Source of the DNA: Rhodoferax_B ferrireducens_A
GTDB lineage: Bacteria > Pseudomonadota > Gammaproteobacteria > Burkholderiales > Burkholderiaceae_C
Direction: 5' to 3'
Length of the DNA: 64,000 nt
Assembly: GCF_031458075.1 (NCBI RefSeq)
Contig: NZ_JAVDXT010000003.1
Span: forward strand, 1-64,000
The notes below the pieces were generated by a model. That model searched no databases, was not told the DNA's origin, and was given only the letters and a program-made list of their open reading frames with translations. Both the position numbers and the translations under genes were made by a program. Of the stretch, positions 53,991 through 62,812 are shown piece after piece; the stretch's first letter is position 1; each line of letters opens with the position of its first letter.

Positions 53991-56006
53991 ATGCATTACG
54001 ACAACTCCCTCCCCTCTTTTGCCGCCCAGGGCATCGTGCCCACGGCCGAGCAGCTGGCGATCCAGACCAGCAACGACGACACCGTCATCGTCCACGCCAA
54101 TGCCGGCGCGGCCAAGACCACCAGCCTGGCGCTGCGCATCGCCGAAGGCCTGGCCCGCGGGCTGGCGCCGACCAGCATCCTGGCGCTGACCTATACCGAG
54201 CCCGCCTGCGATGCGCTGCGGGCCGCGCTGCGCAAGATCGGCGTGGCGCCCGATGTGGTGAAGAAGGTGTGGATTTCCAGTTTTGAGACCTTCGCGCTGT
54301 ACTGCCTGAAAAGCGTGGAAGGCGCGGCCCTGCCGGCGCTGCGCGACCCGGAGGCGCTGCAGGCCAGCGTCTGGGCTGCAGTGGCCGAGCTGCGCGAACG
54401 CGGCACACCAGAGTTGCTGGAGCAGCTGTGGCTGCCGACCGAAGGCAACAGCGAATTCGTCGAGCTGTTCTTGCGCCAGAGCCTGCGCGCCAAGGGCATG
54501 CTGGCGCGCGAGATGGCCTACTGGGACGACCAGCGCATCACGGCCGAATATGCCGAGGAATGCGGACTCGACTTCAGCCTGCTGTGTGTGCTGGCCGAGT
54601 ACGAAAAACTACGCCATCCGCCCGGCGCCGACAGCCCGAAGTTCCGCGCCGAGCACGATGCCAGCTACGACCTGGCGCGCCTGGTGGGCGATCCCGACCA
54701 GCCCACGTTCTGGGCCGACATCCCCAAATGGCCGCGCCATCTGGCGGCGCTGATGCTGGACGAGATGCACGACCTGAACCACGCGCTGTTCGCCATCACC
54801 CGCGGCCTGCTGGCCAGCAACCCGAAGTGCTATTTTTGCGGCGTAGGCGATGTGGACCAGGTGATCCACGCGCATGCCGGCGCCGATGCGCGCTACATGC
54901 AGGCCGAAATGTTCGAGCCGCAAACCGGTCGCCATGTACAGGCCCTGCCGCTGACCGCCAGCTACCGCTTCGGCCCGGCGCTGGCCGCCAGTGCCGGCCA
55001 TCTGGCGAACAAGGCCTACGCCACCCAGGCCGCGCATGCCACGCAGCTGCGCTGCACCCGCTATGCCGACGACCTGGACTGCGTGCAGCAGGTGGTGCAG
55101 GCCGCACTGCAATGGCGCGCCGAGAAGCGCAAGATGAACGAGTTCGTGGTGCTGCTGCGGCATCCGCACCAGTCGGTGCTGCTGGAAAACGCCTTGCTGG
55201 AGGCCGGCCTGCCCTACCAGACCCGCGGCTTCGGCACCTATCTGCAGCGGCCCGAGGTGATGCTGGTGCGCGCCCTGCTGGCGGTGGCCACCCAGCATTT
55301 CGGCGCGGTGCAAAGCACCGAGACCCGGCGCCGCATGGTCGAGGAACTGGTGGTGTTCTGCCGCTTCCAGCTGGGTTTCTTTAGGGACGAAAGCGAGACC
55401 CCGGCGGAGCGCCTGCAGGAAGCCGTCCGCCCGGTGGTGGCCGACCCGACCATACTGGCCACGTTCTTCGAATCGCAGATAGACCGCACCGAACCGCAGA
55501 TCACGCGGCGGCTGCGCAATGCCATGGCCATCGCCCGCAACCAGACCGGGCCCACCATGTTCGCCCAGATGCTGGACGCTCTGGAGATGCGCCAATGGGC
55601 TGCCGAGCACTGGGTGGAGAAGCAGCGCCAGGCCGACGCGGTCGCGCACCTCGAAGGGCTGAAGCAGGCGGCGGCGCGCTTCGACAGCGTGGCCGCCTTC
55701 TTTGAGCACCTGAACCAGGCCGAGGTCCATTTCGAGAAGCAGCGCGAGCACAGCAAGCGCAGCGCCAAACCGGCCGAGCTGTGCCTGGCCGACATCGCCC
55801 AGGTCAAGGGCCTGGAGTTCGAGCACGTGGTGCTGCCCTTCCTGGCCCAGGGCGCGTTCCCGGCAGCTGAGCGCGTCAGCATGGTGGACGAACGCAAGCT
55901 GATGTACGTGGCGGTGACGCGGGCGCGCAGCACGCTCAGCCTGCTGGTAAGCCAGGCCCAGCCATCCCAGTTTGTGGCCGAGATGCAGCTGGCGCCCAGT
56001 GCCTAA
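53991..56006 (+). CDS. UvrD/Rep-like superfamily 1 ATP-dependent helicase with atypical motifs
   Basis: About 671 residues. Motif I reads HANAGAAKTTSLALRIA, where the second Gly of the usual A-G-x-G-K-T is Ala. Motif Ia region LALTYTEPACDAL. Motif II LMLDEMHDLNHA (DEMHD instead of DExQD, around residue 256). Motif III GVGDVDQVIHAHAGAD, motif V QVKGLEFEHVVLP and motif VI RKLMYVAVTRARSTL are intact. So it is an SF1 helicase-fold ATPase, but the altered Walker A is unusual. Role unknown: DNA repair, or a helicase associated with a defence or replication system. No nuclease or partner gene adjoins it. ATG 53991 or 53961; neither has a Shine-Dalgarno. Confidence 0.85.
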   Translation: MHYDNSLPSFAAQGIVPTAEQLAIQTSNDDTVIVHANAGAAKTTSLALRIAEGLARGLAPTSILALTYTEPACDALRAALRKIGVAPDVVKKVWISSFETFALYCLKSVEGAALPALRDPEALQASVWAAVAELRERGTPELLEQLWLPTEGNSEFVELFLRQSLRAKGMLAREMAYWDDQRITAEYAEECGLDFSLLCVLAEYEKLRHPPGADSPKFRAEHDASYDLARLVGDPDQPTFWADIPKWPRHLAALMLDEMHDLNHALFAITRGLLASNPKCYFCGVGDVDQVIHAHAGADARYMQAEMFEPQTGRHVQALPLTASYRFGPALAASAGHLANKAYATQAAHATQLRCTRYADDLDCVQQVVQAALQWRAEKRKMNEFVVLLRHPHQSVLLENALLEAGLPYQTRGFGTYLQRPEVMLVRALLAVATQHFGAVQSTETRRRMVEELVVFCRFQLGFFRDESETPAERLQEAVRPVVADPTILATFFESQIDRTEPQITRRLRNAMAIARNQTGPTMFAQMLDALEMRQWAAEHWVEKQRQADAVAHLEGLKQAAARFDSVAAFFEHLNQAEVHFEKQREHSKRSAKPAELCLADIAQVKGLEFEHVVLPFLAQGAFPAAERVSMVDERKLMYVAVTRARSTLSLLVSQAQPSQFVAEMQLAPSA

Positions 56007-56024
56007 GTGCTGCTGAAAATTTAA

Positions 56025-56083
56025 GCCAAACAGGCCTGTAGCGCTTATTCTGTTTGCGCAAGCAGCTATTGAATCAATAGCAT
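56025..56083 (+). repeat. Intergenic repeat copy 11 (best-matching copy)
   Basis: AAACAGGCCTGTAGCGC head, then TTATTC, a TTTGCGCAAGC core and the perfect hairpin GCTATT/AATAGC at the tail. Between the convergent helicase and porin genes. Confidence 0.8.
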
Positions 56084-56085
56084 CT

Positions 56086-56880
56086 TCAGAAGTTGTACTT
56101 GGCGGTGTAGATAAATGCGTCCTGGTAGGTGGCCGAGCCCAGCTTGTTCTTGGCGTAGCGGTAGGTCAGGCCGGTGGTGACGCTGGGGGTGATGTTCCAC
56201 CACAGCGACAGCGCACCGTTTTGCGCCGTCTTGTTGGCGGTGACTACGCCGCCATCGCGGGCCATGACCAGGTAGCTGTCCTTGCGGCCCATCTCGGTTT
56301 CATGCCAGCTGGAGACCATGAAGGACTGGTCCCAGGCCTTGAAGCTGTAACCAAACACCCAGCCGGCCATCGTGCCGTTGTACTGGGTGCCGAGGTCGGT
56401 CTTGGTTTCGTAGTGCGCGCCGAAGAACGGCTTAATCCAGAAGCCGCCATTGAAGTAGGCCGTGCTCAGGCCCAGCACATTGTTCTGGTCACGGAAGCCG
56501 TTGTCCATGAAGTTGTAGATATGGCCGTAGAGCTGCACTGGCATACCGCCAGCTTGGGTCATGTTGATGTGGGCCACGGCCTTCATCGCGTAGCGGCGGT
56601 CCATGGCCGAGTCGCTGTTGTTGGACGACTTGCTGGGGTTCTCCACATCGAAGAAGCCATACACATCGCCCCACTTGCCGCCCATGCCACCTTCGACCTC
56701 CAGCAAGGTGAAGTCTTTTTTCACGCCAAATGGACCCTTGCCCGTCTGGTTCTCCGTGTGGCTGGTCCAGTCCAGGCGTTGAACACTGATGTCCTTGAAC
56801 GACCAGTTGTCGTCTGCATGCGCAGCCGGTGCCAGTGCCGCAACGGCCGCCAGCGCGGTCAGAAATTTGTATAGAGCCAT
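56086..56880 (-). CDS. Tsx-like nucleoside-specific outer-membrane channel
   Basis: 264 residues. Signal peptide (LYKFLTALAAVAALAPAAHA), then an antiparallel barrel with DNWSFKDISVQRLDWTSHT, GKWGDVYGFFDVENP, GHIYNFMDNGFRDQNNVLGLS, GWVFGYSFKAWDQSFM and the C-terminal YTAKYNF ending in Phe, the standard outer-membrane insertion signal. E. coli Tsx passes nucleosides; the cluster context (BMP-family ABC transporter, psuG/psuK) fits well. Its gap to the permease gene upstream is 112 bases, so it is probably last in the same transcript. Confidence 0.82.
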   Translation of the reverse strand: MALYKFLTALAAVAALAPAAHADDNWSFKDISVQRLDWTSHTENQTGKGPFGVKKDFTLLEVEGGMGGKWGDVYGFFDVENPSKSSNNSDSAMDRRYAMKAVAHINMTQAGGMPVQLYGHIYNFMDNGFRDQNNVLGLSTAYFNGGFWIKPFFGAHYETKTDLGTQYNGTMAGWVFGYSFKAWDQSFMVSSWHETEMGRKDSYLVMARDGGVVTANKTAQNGALSLWWNITPSVTTGLTYRYAKNKLGSATYQDAFIYTAKYNF

Positions 56881-56992
56881 GGGGGTTCCCTCGAGGTAAT
56901 GGTTGGGCAAGGGCCAACGCAAGGCCCATGCCAAAAGCTGGCCTTTTGGTCAGCTTTACCCACGGTGGAACCGCGACTGGCGCCGGCTGGGG

Positions 56993-57961
56993 TCAGCGCT
57001 CTTTGACGTAGGGCTGGCCCAGGGCCTTGGGCACGGCCGCTTTGCCGATGAAGCCGGCCAGCAGGACCACCGTCAGCAGATACGGCAGTGCCTGGATGGC
57101 CTGCACCGGCACCTCGCCAATGCCCGGCAGGCTGACGCCCTGCAACTGGATCGCTGAGGCATCCAGAAAGCCGAACAGCAGACATGCCCACAGCGCGCGC
57201 ACCGGCCGCCAGTTGCCGAAGATCATCGCCGCCAAGGCCATGAAGCCGCGCCCCGCCGTCATATGCGGCACAAAGGCGGCGTTCTGCGCCAGCACCAGAT
57301 AGCCCCCGGCCAGGCCGCACAGAATGCCGTTCAAGGTCAGCGCCGCATAGCGCAGGCGCAGCACCGACACCCCGGCCGCGTCCACCATGTGGGCGTTCTC
57401 GCCCACGGCCCGCAAGCGCAGGCCGAAGCGGGTGCGGTACAGCAGCCACCAGACCCCGGCGACCAGGGCCAGCGCCAGGTAGACCAGCAGGTTGTGCCCC
57501 AGCAGACCCTCGCCGAGGATGGTGCCGACCAGGGGCACACCCTGCCAGGCACTGGCCGCCCCCGGCCAAAGCGCGTGCAGGCGCACGCTGTCCGACACCG
57601 GTGGCGTTTGCCCGCCCTGCTGGAACCAGGCCAGGCCCAGCACCACCGTCAGGCCCGCGGCCACGATATTCAGCGCCACGCCCGACACCACCTGGTCGCC
57701 TCGGTGGCTGACGCAGGCAAAGCCGTGCAGCCAGGACAAGGCAATCGCCGTGGCGATCGCCAGCAGCAGGGCCAGGCTGGTCGAGCCATAGGCCGCGCCG
57801 CTGGCCGCGGCGATGAAGGCGGCAAACAGCATCTTGCCCTCCAGCCCCACGTCGACCACGCCCGCGCGCTCGGAGATCAGGCCGGCCATCGCGCACAAAA
57901 TCAACGGGGTGGCCACCCGCAGGGTCGAGGCCAGCAAGGCCCCCAGCAAAGCCTCATCCAC
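56993..57961 (-). CDS. ABC transporter permease, nucleoside/simple-sugar type (second permease)
   Basis: 322 residues with eight or more hydrophobic segments. The membrane topology and AGLISERAGVVDVGLEGKMLF, LWLACRLR-like RTRFGLRLRAVGENAHMVDAAG, and GRGFMALAAMIFGNWRP elements are typical of BPD_transp_2 permeases of nucleoside (BMP) systems (NupQ/YufQ type). Overlaps the first permease gene by 8 bases. Works with the ATPase and the BMP lipoprotein-like binding protein. Confidence 0.9.
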   Translation of the reverse strand: MDEALLGALLASTLRVATPLILCAMAGLISERAGVVDVGLEGKMLFAAFIAAASGAAYGSTSLALLLAIATAIALSWLHGFACVSHRGDQVVSGVALNIVAAGLTVVLGLAWFQQGGQTPPVSDSVRLHALWPGAASAWQGVPLVGTILGEGLLGHNLLVYLALALVAGVWWLLYRTRFGLRLRAVGENAHMVDAAGVSVLRLRYAALTLNGILCGLAGGYLVLAQNAAFVPHMTAGRGFMALAAMIFGNWRPVRALWACLLFGFLDASAIQLQGVSLPGIGEVPVQAIQALPYLLTVVLLAGFIGKAAVPKALGQPYVKER

Positions 57962-59084
57962 GGTGGGCTCCTACCGGCACTACGGGCTTGCGCGCCAGCA
58001 GTGCCAGACAGCGCGCCAGCCACGGCGCAATCACATAGGCCATGGCCCCCGAGAACAGCACGATGAAGCCTTGCAGCATCACCACCATGTCGCGGCTGAA
58101 GCCCCGTACCTCGAAGCTGACCTCAGCCCCGCCCTGGAACAGTGCGCCGAACAGCACGCTGGCCAGCACGATGCCGAACGGGTGGTTGCGCCCCATCAAG
58201 GCCACTGCAATCCCGGTGAAGCCAGCGCCGGCCGCAAAGTCCAGCAGCAGCTTGCCGTTCACGCCAGCGATTTCGTTCATGCCGACCATGCCGGACAGGC
58301 CACCCGACAAGGCCATGGCAAAGATCACCTGCCGCTTGGGGTGGATGCCCGCATACGCGGCCGCGCTTTCGCTGGAGCCCATGGCACGCAGGCGGTAGCC
58401 GGCCCGGCTGTGCCAGAGCAGCAGGTACACGCCAAACGCCGCCGCCAGCGCCAGGAACAGGCTGATGTTCAGCGGCGACGAAGGCCAGTCCAGCCCCAGC
58501 CAGGCCAGCGCATCCTGCATGCTGGTCAGCTTGGCCGCGGGGCCGAAGGCCGCGCTCTCCACCGCCATGGTGCCCGGCGGCTTGAGCCGGTTCACCAGCA
58601 GATAGGCCAGCAGGCTGCTGGCCAGAAAATTGAACATGATGGTGGTGATCACCACATGGCTGTTGCGGTAGGCCTGCAGATAGCCGGGCACGGTGGCCCA
58701 GGCCGCGCCAAACACCACGCCCGCCAGCAGCATCAGCGGCAACAGCAGCAGGGCCGGCAGGCTGTGCGACAGCCACAGCGCCACCAGCGCCGTGCCCAGG
58801 CCGCCCATCAGGGCCTGGCCTTCACCGCCGATGTTGAACAGGCCGCCATGGAAGGCCACCGACACCGCCAGCCCGGTGAAGATGAAGGTGGTGGCGTAGT
58901 ACAGCGTGTAGCTCAGACCGCGCTGCGTGCCGAATGCGCCGTGCAGCAGCACCGACATCACCTCGCGCGGGTTCTGCCCCACCAGCGACACCACCAGGCC
59001 AGCCACCAGCAACGCGATCAACAGGTTGACGGCGGGCAGCAACACCACATCGGCCCAGCGGGGCAGAGGCTGCGGGGTACTCAT
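57954..59084 (-). CDS. ABC transporter permease, nucleoside type (first permease)
   Basis: 376 residues. VSVAFHGGLFNIGGEGQALMGGLG and GYRLRAMGSSESAAAYAGIHPKRQ are the conserved cytoplasmic and membrane-linking elements of the BPD_transp_2 family (NupP/YufP type), with multiple membrane spans. Overlaps the ATPase gene end by 4 bases (ATGA) and the second permease by 8 bases, giving tightly coupled translation. Confidence 0.9.
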   Translation of the reverse strand: MSTPQPLPRWADVVLLPAVNLLIALLVAGLVVSLVGQNPREVMSVLLHGAFGTQRGLSYTLYYATTFIFTGLAVSVAFHGGLFNIGGEGQALMGGLGTALVALWLSHSLPALLLLPLMLLAGVVFGAAWATVPGYLQAYRNSHVVITTIMFNFLASSLLAYLLVNRLKPPGTMAVESAAFGPAAKLTSMQDALAWLGLDWPSSPLNISLFLALAAAFGVYLLLWHSRAGYRLRAMGSSESAAAYAGIHPKRQVIFAMALSGGLSGMVGMNEIAGVNGKLLLDFAAGAGFTGIAVALMGRNHPFGIVLASVLFGALFQGGAEVSFEVRGFSRDMVVMLQGFIVLFSGAMAYVIAPWLARCLALLARKPVVPVGAHRG

Positions 59085-60646
59085 ACGGGGCTTCCTTCGG
59101 GTTCTTTGGTTTCCACCATCAGCAGGCCCAGCCTGGCCTCGCCGCAGTCGGCTATCGGCAGCTCGCCGGTCACGTGGCCTTGGTTCAGCACCAGCACCCG
59201 GTCGGCCAGGGCCAAGATTTCATCCAGCTCGCTCGACACCACCAGCACCGCGCAGCCTGCATCGCGCAAGGCCCGCAGCTGGGTGTAGATAAATTCAATC
59301 GCGCCGATGTCGACGCCGCGCGTGGGCTGGCCCACCAGCAACACCTTGGGCGCCTGCCCCAGTTCGCGCGCCAGCACCAGCTTCTGCTGGTTGCCGCCGG
59401 AGAACTTGGAACTCATCAACGATGGGTCGCGGGGCCGCACATCGAAGCGCTCCATCATGGCGGCGGTGGCGGCGCGCATGGCGCCATGGCGCATCCAGCC
59501 CCAGCGGCTGTACACCGGCAGGCCCTCGTAGCCCAGCACCGCCGACTCCCAGGAGGCAAAGCCCATCACCATGGCCCGCGCGTGCCGGTCTTCGGGCACA
59601 TGGGCCAGGCCCAGGTTGCGCGCCAGGCTGGGGTCCAGCCAATGCTCTGCGGTGAAGCTGCTGCCGCCGAGTTCCAACGTGCCGGCGCTCGGCGTGCGCA
59701 GGCCGGCCAGCACTTCGAGCAACTCGCTCTGGCCGTTACCCGCCACACCGGCGATGCCCACAATTTCGCCGGCGCGCAAGCGGAGGTTGAAATCGACCAG
59801 GCGCGTGACCTGCAGTGCATCGCGCACCGCCACACCGCGCGCCTGCAGCAAGACGGCGCCGAGCCGCGGAGCCGCATCGCCCTGGCGCCCCATATTCACC
59901 TTGCGCCCGACCATGGCCTCGGCGAGTATCTCCACCGAGGCCTGGGCAATCGCGCATTCATGCACCACCCGGCCGCTGCGCATCACCGTGACCTGGTCGC
60001 ACAGGCGCATCACTTCCTTGAGTTTGTGGGTGATCAGCAGAATCGTCGTACCCTGCGAACGCAGGCGCGCCAACACCTCGAACAGCTGCTCGGTCTCCTG
60101 CGGCGTGAGCACCGCCGTGGGCTCGTCGAGGATCAGAATCTTGGCGCCGCGGTACAAGGCCTTGAGGATTTCCAGCCGCTGGCGGTCGCCCACGGACAGC
60201 TGCTCTACCGTAGAATCCAGCGCCACATGCAGGCCAGTGGACTGCATCAACGCCCCCAGCGCACTGCGCACCAGGGACTCGGCCTTGTGCAGCAAGACAT
60301 GGGGCTCGGCCCCGAGCATGACGTTCTCCAGCGCGGTCAGGGAATCGACCAGCATGAAGTGCTGGTGCACCATGCCGATGCCCAGCGCAATCGCGTCGAA
60401 GGCATTGCGGATACGCGCCGGCTGACCGAACACCGCGATGCTGCCGCTGTCGGCGCTGTAGAAGCCGTACAGCACCGACATCAGCGTGCTCTTGCCCGCG
60501 CCGTTCTCGCCCACGATGCCGTGCACCGTGCCGGCACGCACGCGCAGGTCGACCTGGTCGTTGGCCTGCACCGCGCCAAACCGTTTGCTGATGCCAACCA
60601 TGTGTACAGCGGTAGCGTCCGTCGCAGAGGAGTTCTGGGTTTTCAT
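59081..60646 (-). CDS. ABC transporter ATP-binding protein, two fused cassettes (nucleoside type)
   Basis: 521 residues. The first cassette has VGENGAGKSTLMSVLYG (Walker A), LSVGDRQRLEILKALYRG and LILDEPTAVLTPQE. In the second, Walker A is degenerate (GVAGNGQSELLEVLAG) but FSGGNQQKLVLARELG and LLVGQPTRGVDIGA are well conserved. This asymmetry is usual for the sugar/nucleoside (CUT2-like, YufO/NupO) ATPases. Energises uptake of the BMP-bound nucleoside. Confidence 0.92.
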   Translation of the reverse strand: MKTQNSSATDATAVHMVGISKRFGAVQANDQVDLRVRAGTVHGIVGENGAGKSTLMSVLYGFYSADSGSIAVFGQPARIRNAFDAIALGIGMVHQHFMLVDSLTALENVMLGAEPHVLLHKAESLVRSALGALMQSTGLHVALDSTVEQLSVGDRQRLEILKALYRGAKILILDEPTAVLTPQETEQLFEVLARLRSQGTTILLITHKLKEVMRLCDQVTVMRSGRVVHECAIAQASVEILAEAMVGRKVNMGRQGDAAPRLGAVLLQARGVAVRDALQVTRLVDFNLRLRAGEIVGIAGVAGNGQSELLEVLAGLRTPSAGTLELGGSSFTAEHWLDPSLARNLGLAHVPEDRHARAMVMGFASWESAVLGYEGLPVYSRWGWMRHGAMRAATAAMMERFDVRPRDPSLMSSKFSGGNQQKLVLARELGQAPKVLLVGQPTRGVDIGAIEFIYTQLRALRDAGCAVLVVSSELDEILALADRVLVLNQGHVTGELPIADCGEARLGLLMVETKEPEGSPV

Positions 60647-60689
60647 GGAAATCCAAGGTGCCAGGGTTGCGCAGCGCTCCCCCTCCAGA

Positions 60690-60742
60690 GAACCCGTGGA
60701 ACCGGCTCCGCCGGTCCACTGGGTTCGCCCCCTGCAAGGGGG
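60690..60742 (-). other. Pair of strong hairpins between binding-protein and ATPase genes
   Basis: A stepped stem (GAACCC with GGGTTC, GTGG with CCAC, CCGGC with GCCGG) spans 60690-60726, and CCCCC-TGCAA-GGGGG spans 60728-60742. Typical of intercistronic structures that keep the binding protein in excess of the membrane components. Neither has a T-tract. Confidence 0.6.
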
Positions 60743-60780
60743 TTGGCGGAAACGCGCAGCGTGGAGCCTGGGGGTGAGCC

Positions 60781-61752
60781 TTACTTACAAGCGTTAGCCA
60801 CCATGTAGTCCACCACCTTGATCTTGCCGCTGATGATGTCGGCCTTGGCCGCGTCCACCTTCTTCTTCATGTCGGCCGTGACCAGCTTGGCGTTGTGCTC
60901 GTCCATGGCGTAGCCCACACCTTCTTCCTTCAGGCCCAGATTCGAGATGCCAGGCTTGTAGGCCTTGAGCACGTTGTAGACGGCCACATCGACGCGCTTG
61001 ACCATGGAGGTCAGCATGGTGCCGGGCTGCAGGTAGTTCTGGTTGCTGTCCACACCGATGGCCAGCTTGCCCGCGTCCTTGGCCGCCTGGTAGACGCCGA
61101 TGCCGGTGCCGCCGGCAGCGGCAAACACCACGTCCGCGCCCTTGGCAAACTGGGCTTTGGTCAGCTCGCTGCCGCGGCCGGGGTCGTTCCAGGCAGCGCC
61201 GGTGGTGCCGGTCATGTTGGCGAAGGTTTCAGCCTTGGGGTTGGCGAACTTGGCGCCCTGCTCATAGCCGCACTGGAACTTGCGGATCAGCGGAATGTCC
61301 ATGCCGCCCACAAAGCCGACCTTGCCGGTTTTGCTGGCCTGCGCCGCCAGCATGCCGACTAGGAAGCTGCCCTCGTGCTCCTTGAACACCACGGACTGCA
61401 CATTGGGCAACTCGATCACCATGTCGATGATGGCGAACTGCAGCTTGGGGAATTCCTTGGCCACTTTTTCCAGGGCGGAAGCCTGGCTGAAGCTCATGGC
61501 GATGATGGGGCTGGCGCCACGCTCGGCCATGCGACGGATCGCCTGCTCGCGCTGGGTTTCGTTGGCGACTTCGAATTCGAGGTAGCTCTTGCCGGTTTCC
61601 TTCTTCCAGCGCTCGATGCCGTCGAAGGCCGACTGGTTGAAGGACTTGTCGAACTTGCCGCCCAGGTCGTAAACGATGGCGGGCTCGGCCCAGGCCGACA
61701 AAGCGGCGCAAAGCGTGGCGGCGAGGAAGCTGAGTTGCAAAGAAGTTTTCAT
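60781..61752 (-). CDS. BMP family ABC transporter substrate-binding protein
   Basis: 323 residues. Signal peptide (KTSLQLSFLAATLCAALSAWA), then PAIVYDLGGKFDKSFNQSAFDG, SFLVGMLAAQASKTGKVGFVGGMDIPLIRKF and ADVVFAAAGGTGIGVYQAAKD, the hallmarks of the basic membrane protein (BMP/PnrA) family of nucleoside binders. It lacks a lipobox Cys, so it is a soluble periplasmic protein. Probable ligand: nucleosides, and possibly pseudouridine given psuG/psuK upstream. Preceded by a 181-base leader and followed by strong hairpins. Confidence 0.92.
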   Translation of the reverse strand: MKTSLQLSFLAATLCAALSAWAEPAIVYDLGGKFDKSFNQSAFDGIERWKKETGKSYLEFEVANETQREQAIRRMAERGASPIIAMSFSQASALEKVAKEFPKLQFAIIDMVIELPNVQSVVFKEHEGSFLVGMLAAQASKTGKVGFVGGMDIPLIRKFQCGYEQGAKFANPKAETFANMTGTTGAAWNDPGRGSELTKAQFAKGADVVFAAAGGTGIGVYQAAKDAGKLAIGVDSNQNYLQPGTMLTSMVKRVDVAVYNVLKAYKPGISNLGLKEEGVGYAMDEHNAKLVTADMKKKVDAAKADIISGKIKVVDYMVANACK

Positions 61753-61933
61753 GGCGGTATCCGTGGTGGGGTTGGAAAGGTAAACAAAGGGCTGGCAGGG
61801 GGTCCGGGCGCAATACGCCAGGTCGACTCCATTCAGCAGGAACTGTGCCCGTGGGCACGGGGATAGAGAGCTTTACGCGACATCGTTGGTCCGATACGTC
61901 CTCCTTGTGCGCGGGGTGGCGCGGGTCTGTCAG
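61753..61933 (-). other. 181-base leader of the BMP transporter genes
   Basis: Untranslated gap between the dioxygenase stop and the BMP start, longer than other gaps in this cluster. Contains a small GTGCC/GGCAC hairpin (61845-61858) and an AAGGAGG at about 61900-61906 with no gene start at the right distance (a 16-codon frame starts 17 bases later). It may hold a promoter or regulatory RNA; I recognise no known riboswitch. Confidence 0.35.
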
Positions 61934-62806
61934 TTACACAAAACCGGTAAACGGCATGCCGCCCGGCTGGATCCAGTTGCTGGCCGGGTAGGTGGCCTGG
62001 CCGCTGACCGCATGCAAGGTATAGGCATGGCGCGATTGCGCCGAATGGTTGGGCTCCGAGAGGTGCGGAAACAGGCCGTTGAACACGATCAGCGTGCCCT
62101 GGCGGACCTCCAGCCACTCCAGGGCCTCCATATCCCAACGCAAGTCCGCCTGCAACGGTTCCAGCTGCAGCGCACCACCGGCCTGCCGGCGGAACACCTG
62201 CTTCAGCCCGCCACGCTGCCCACCCAGCAGCCCGCCCAGGCAGCCGTTGCCGCGGTGCGCGTCTTCGATGGCGAACCAGAAGCCCACCACCGACTGCGGC
62301 TCGGTGTACAGATAGGTCGCATCCTGGTGGCAATTGACCTCGCCGCCAATCCCCGGCTGCTTGAAGATGTACATGGACTGCACCAGCTTGGCATCCCCCA
62401 GGCCCACGCCGTCGGCCACGGCCTGCAAACGTGCACCATGCGAGAACGCCTGGAACACAGGGTCCAGGTCGTGCATCGCGTGGCCGAGCTTGTTGATGGC
62501 GCGCTCCAGCGGCACGCACAGCCGGCCTTGCGCATCGAAAGCGCCGGCTTCAAAAAATGCGCCTATGCCACGCGCCGAGTTTTCAAAGTACGCGTCCTTC
62601 GCATACCGCTGGTCGCGCGCCGAGAACACCGTGCCCGGCGCCTGAGGCGCGTGTTCCGCGACCAGCTCCAGCGCCCGCTGCTGCAAGCCCTGGCATTGCG
62701 CCGCCGGCACAAAATCCTCCAGCACCAGCACGCCGTCGCGCGCATAGGCTGTTCGGGCCTCGATGGACAGGCCCAGGGCTTCGTCAAAGCGGCAGCGGTA
62801 GACCAT
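61934..62806 (-). CDS. PhyH-family Fe(II)/2-oxoglutarate-dependent dioxygenase
   Basis: 290 residues. Phytanoyl-CoA dioxygenase (PhyH) fold: EVNCHQDATYLY supplies the His-x-Asp pair, GTLIVFNGLFPHLSEPN the distal His, followed by the RHAYTLHAVSG stretch carrying the 2-oxoglutarate-binding Arg. Such enzymes hydroxylate diverse substrates. It is 6 bases after psuG and precedes the transporter genes, so a nucleoside- or sugar-related substrate is likely. The substrate is not deducible from sequence. Confidence 0.85.
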   Translation of the reverse strand: MVYRCRFDEALGLSIEARTAYARDGVLVLEDFVPAAQCQGLQQRALELVAEHAPQAPGTVFSARDQRYAKDAYFENSARGIGAFFEAGAFDAQGRLCVPLERAINKLGHAMHDLDPVFQAFSHGARLQAVADGVGLGDAKLVQSMYIFKQPGIGGEVNCHQDATYLYTEPQSVVGFWFAIEDAHRGNGCLGGLLGGQRGGLKQVFRRQAGGALQLEPLQADLRWDMEALEWLEVRQGTLIVFNGLFPHLSEPNHSAQSRHAYTLHAVSGQATYPASNWIQPGGMPFTGFV

Positions 62807-62812
62807 GGCCGA

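Noticed and set aside
61833..61883. A 16-codon frame (MSRKALYPRAHGHSSC) that could be a leader peptide of the BMP operon
   Set aside because: The AAGGAGG upstream is 17 bases away, too far for initiation, and the frame is merely part of a longer open frame. Kept only as part of the leader note.
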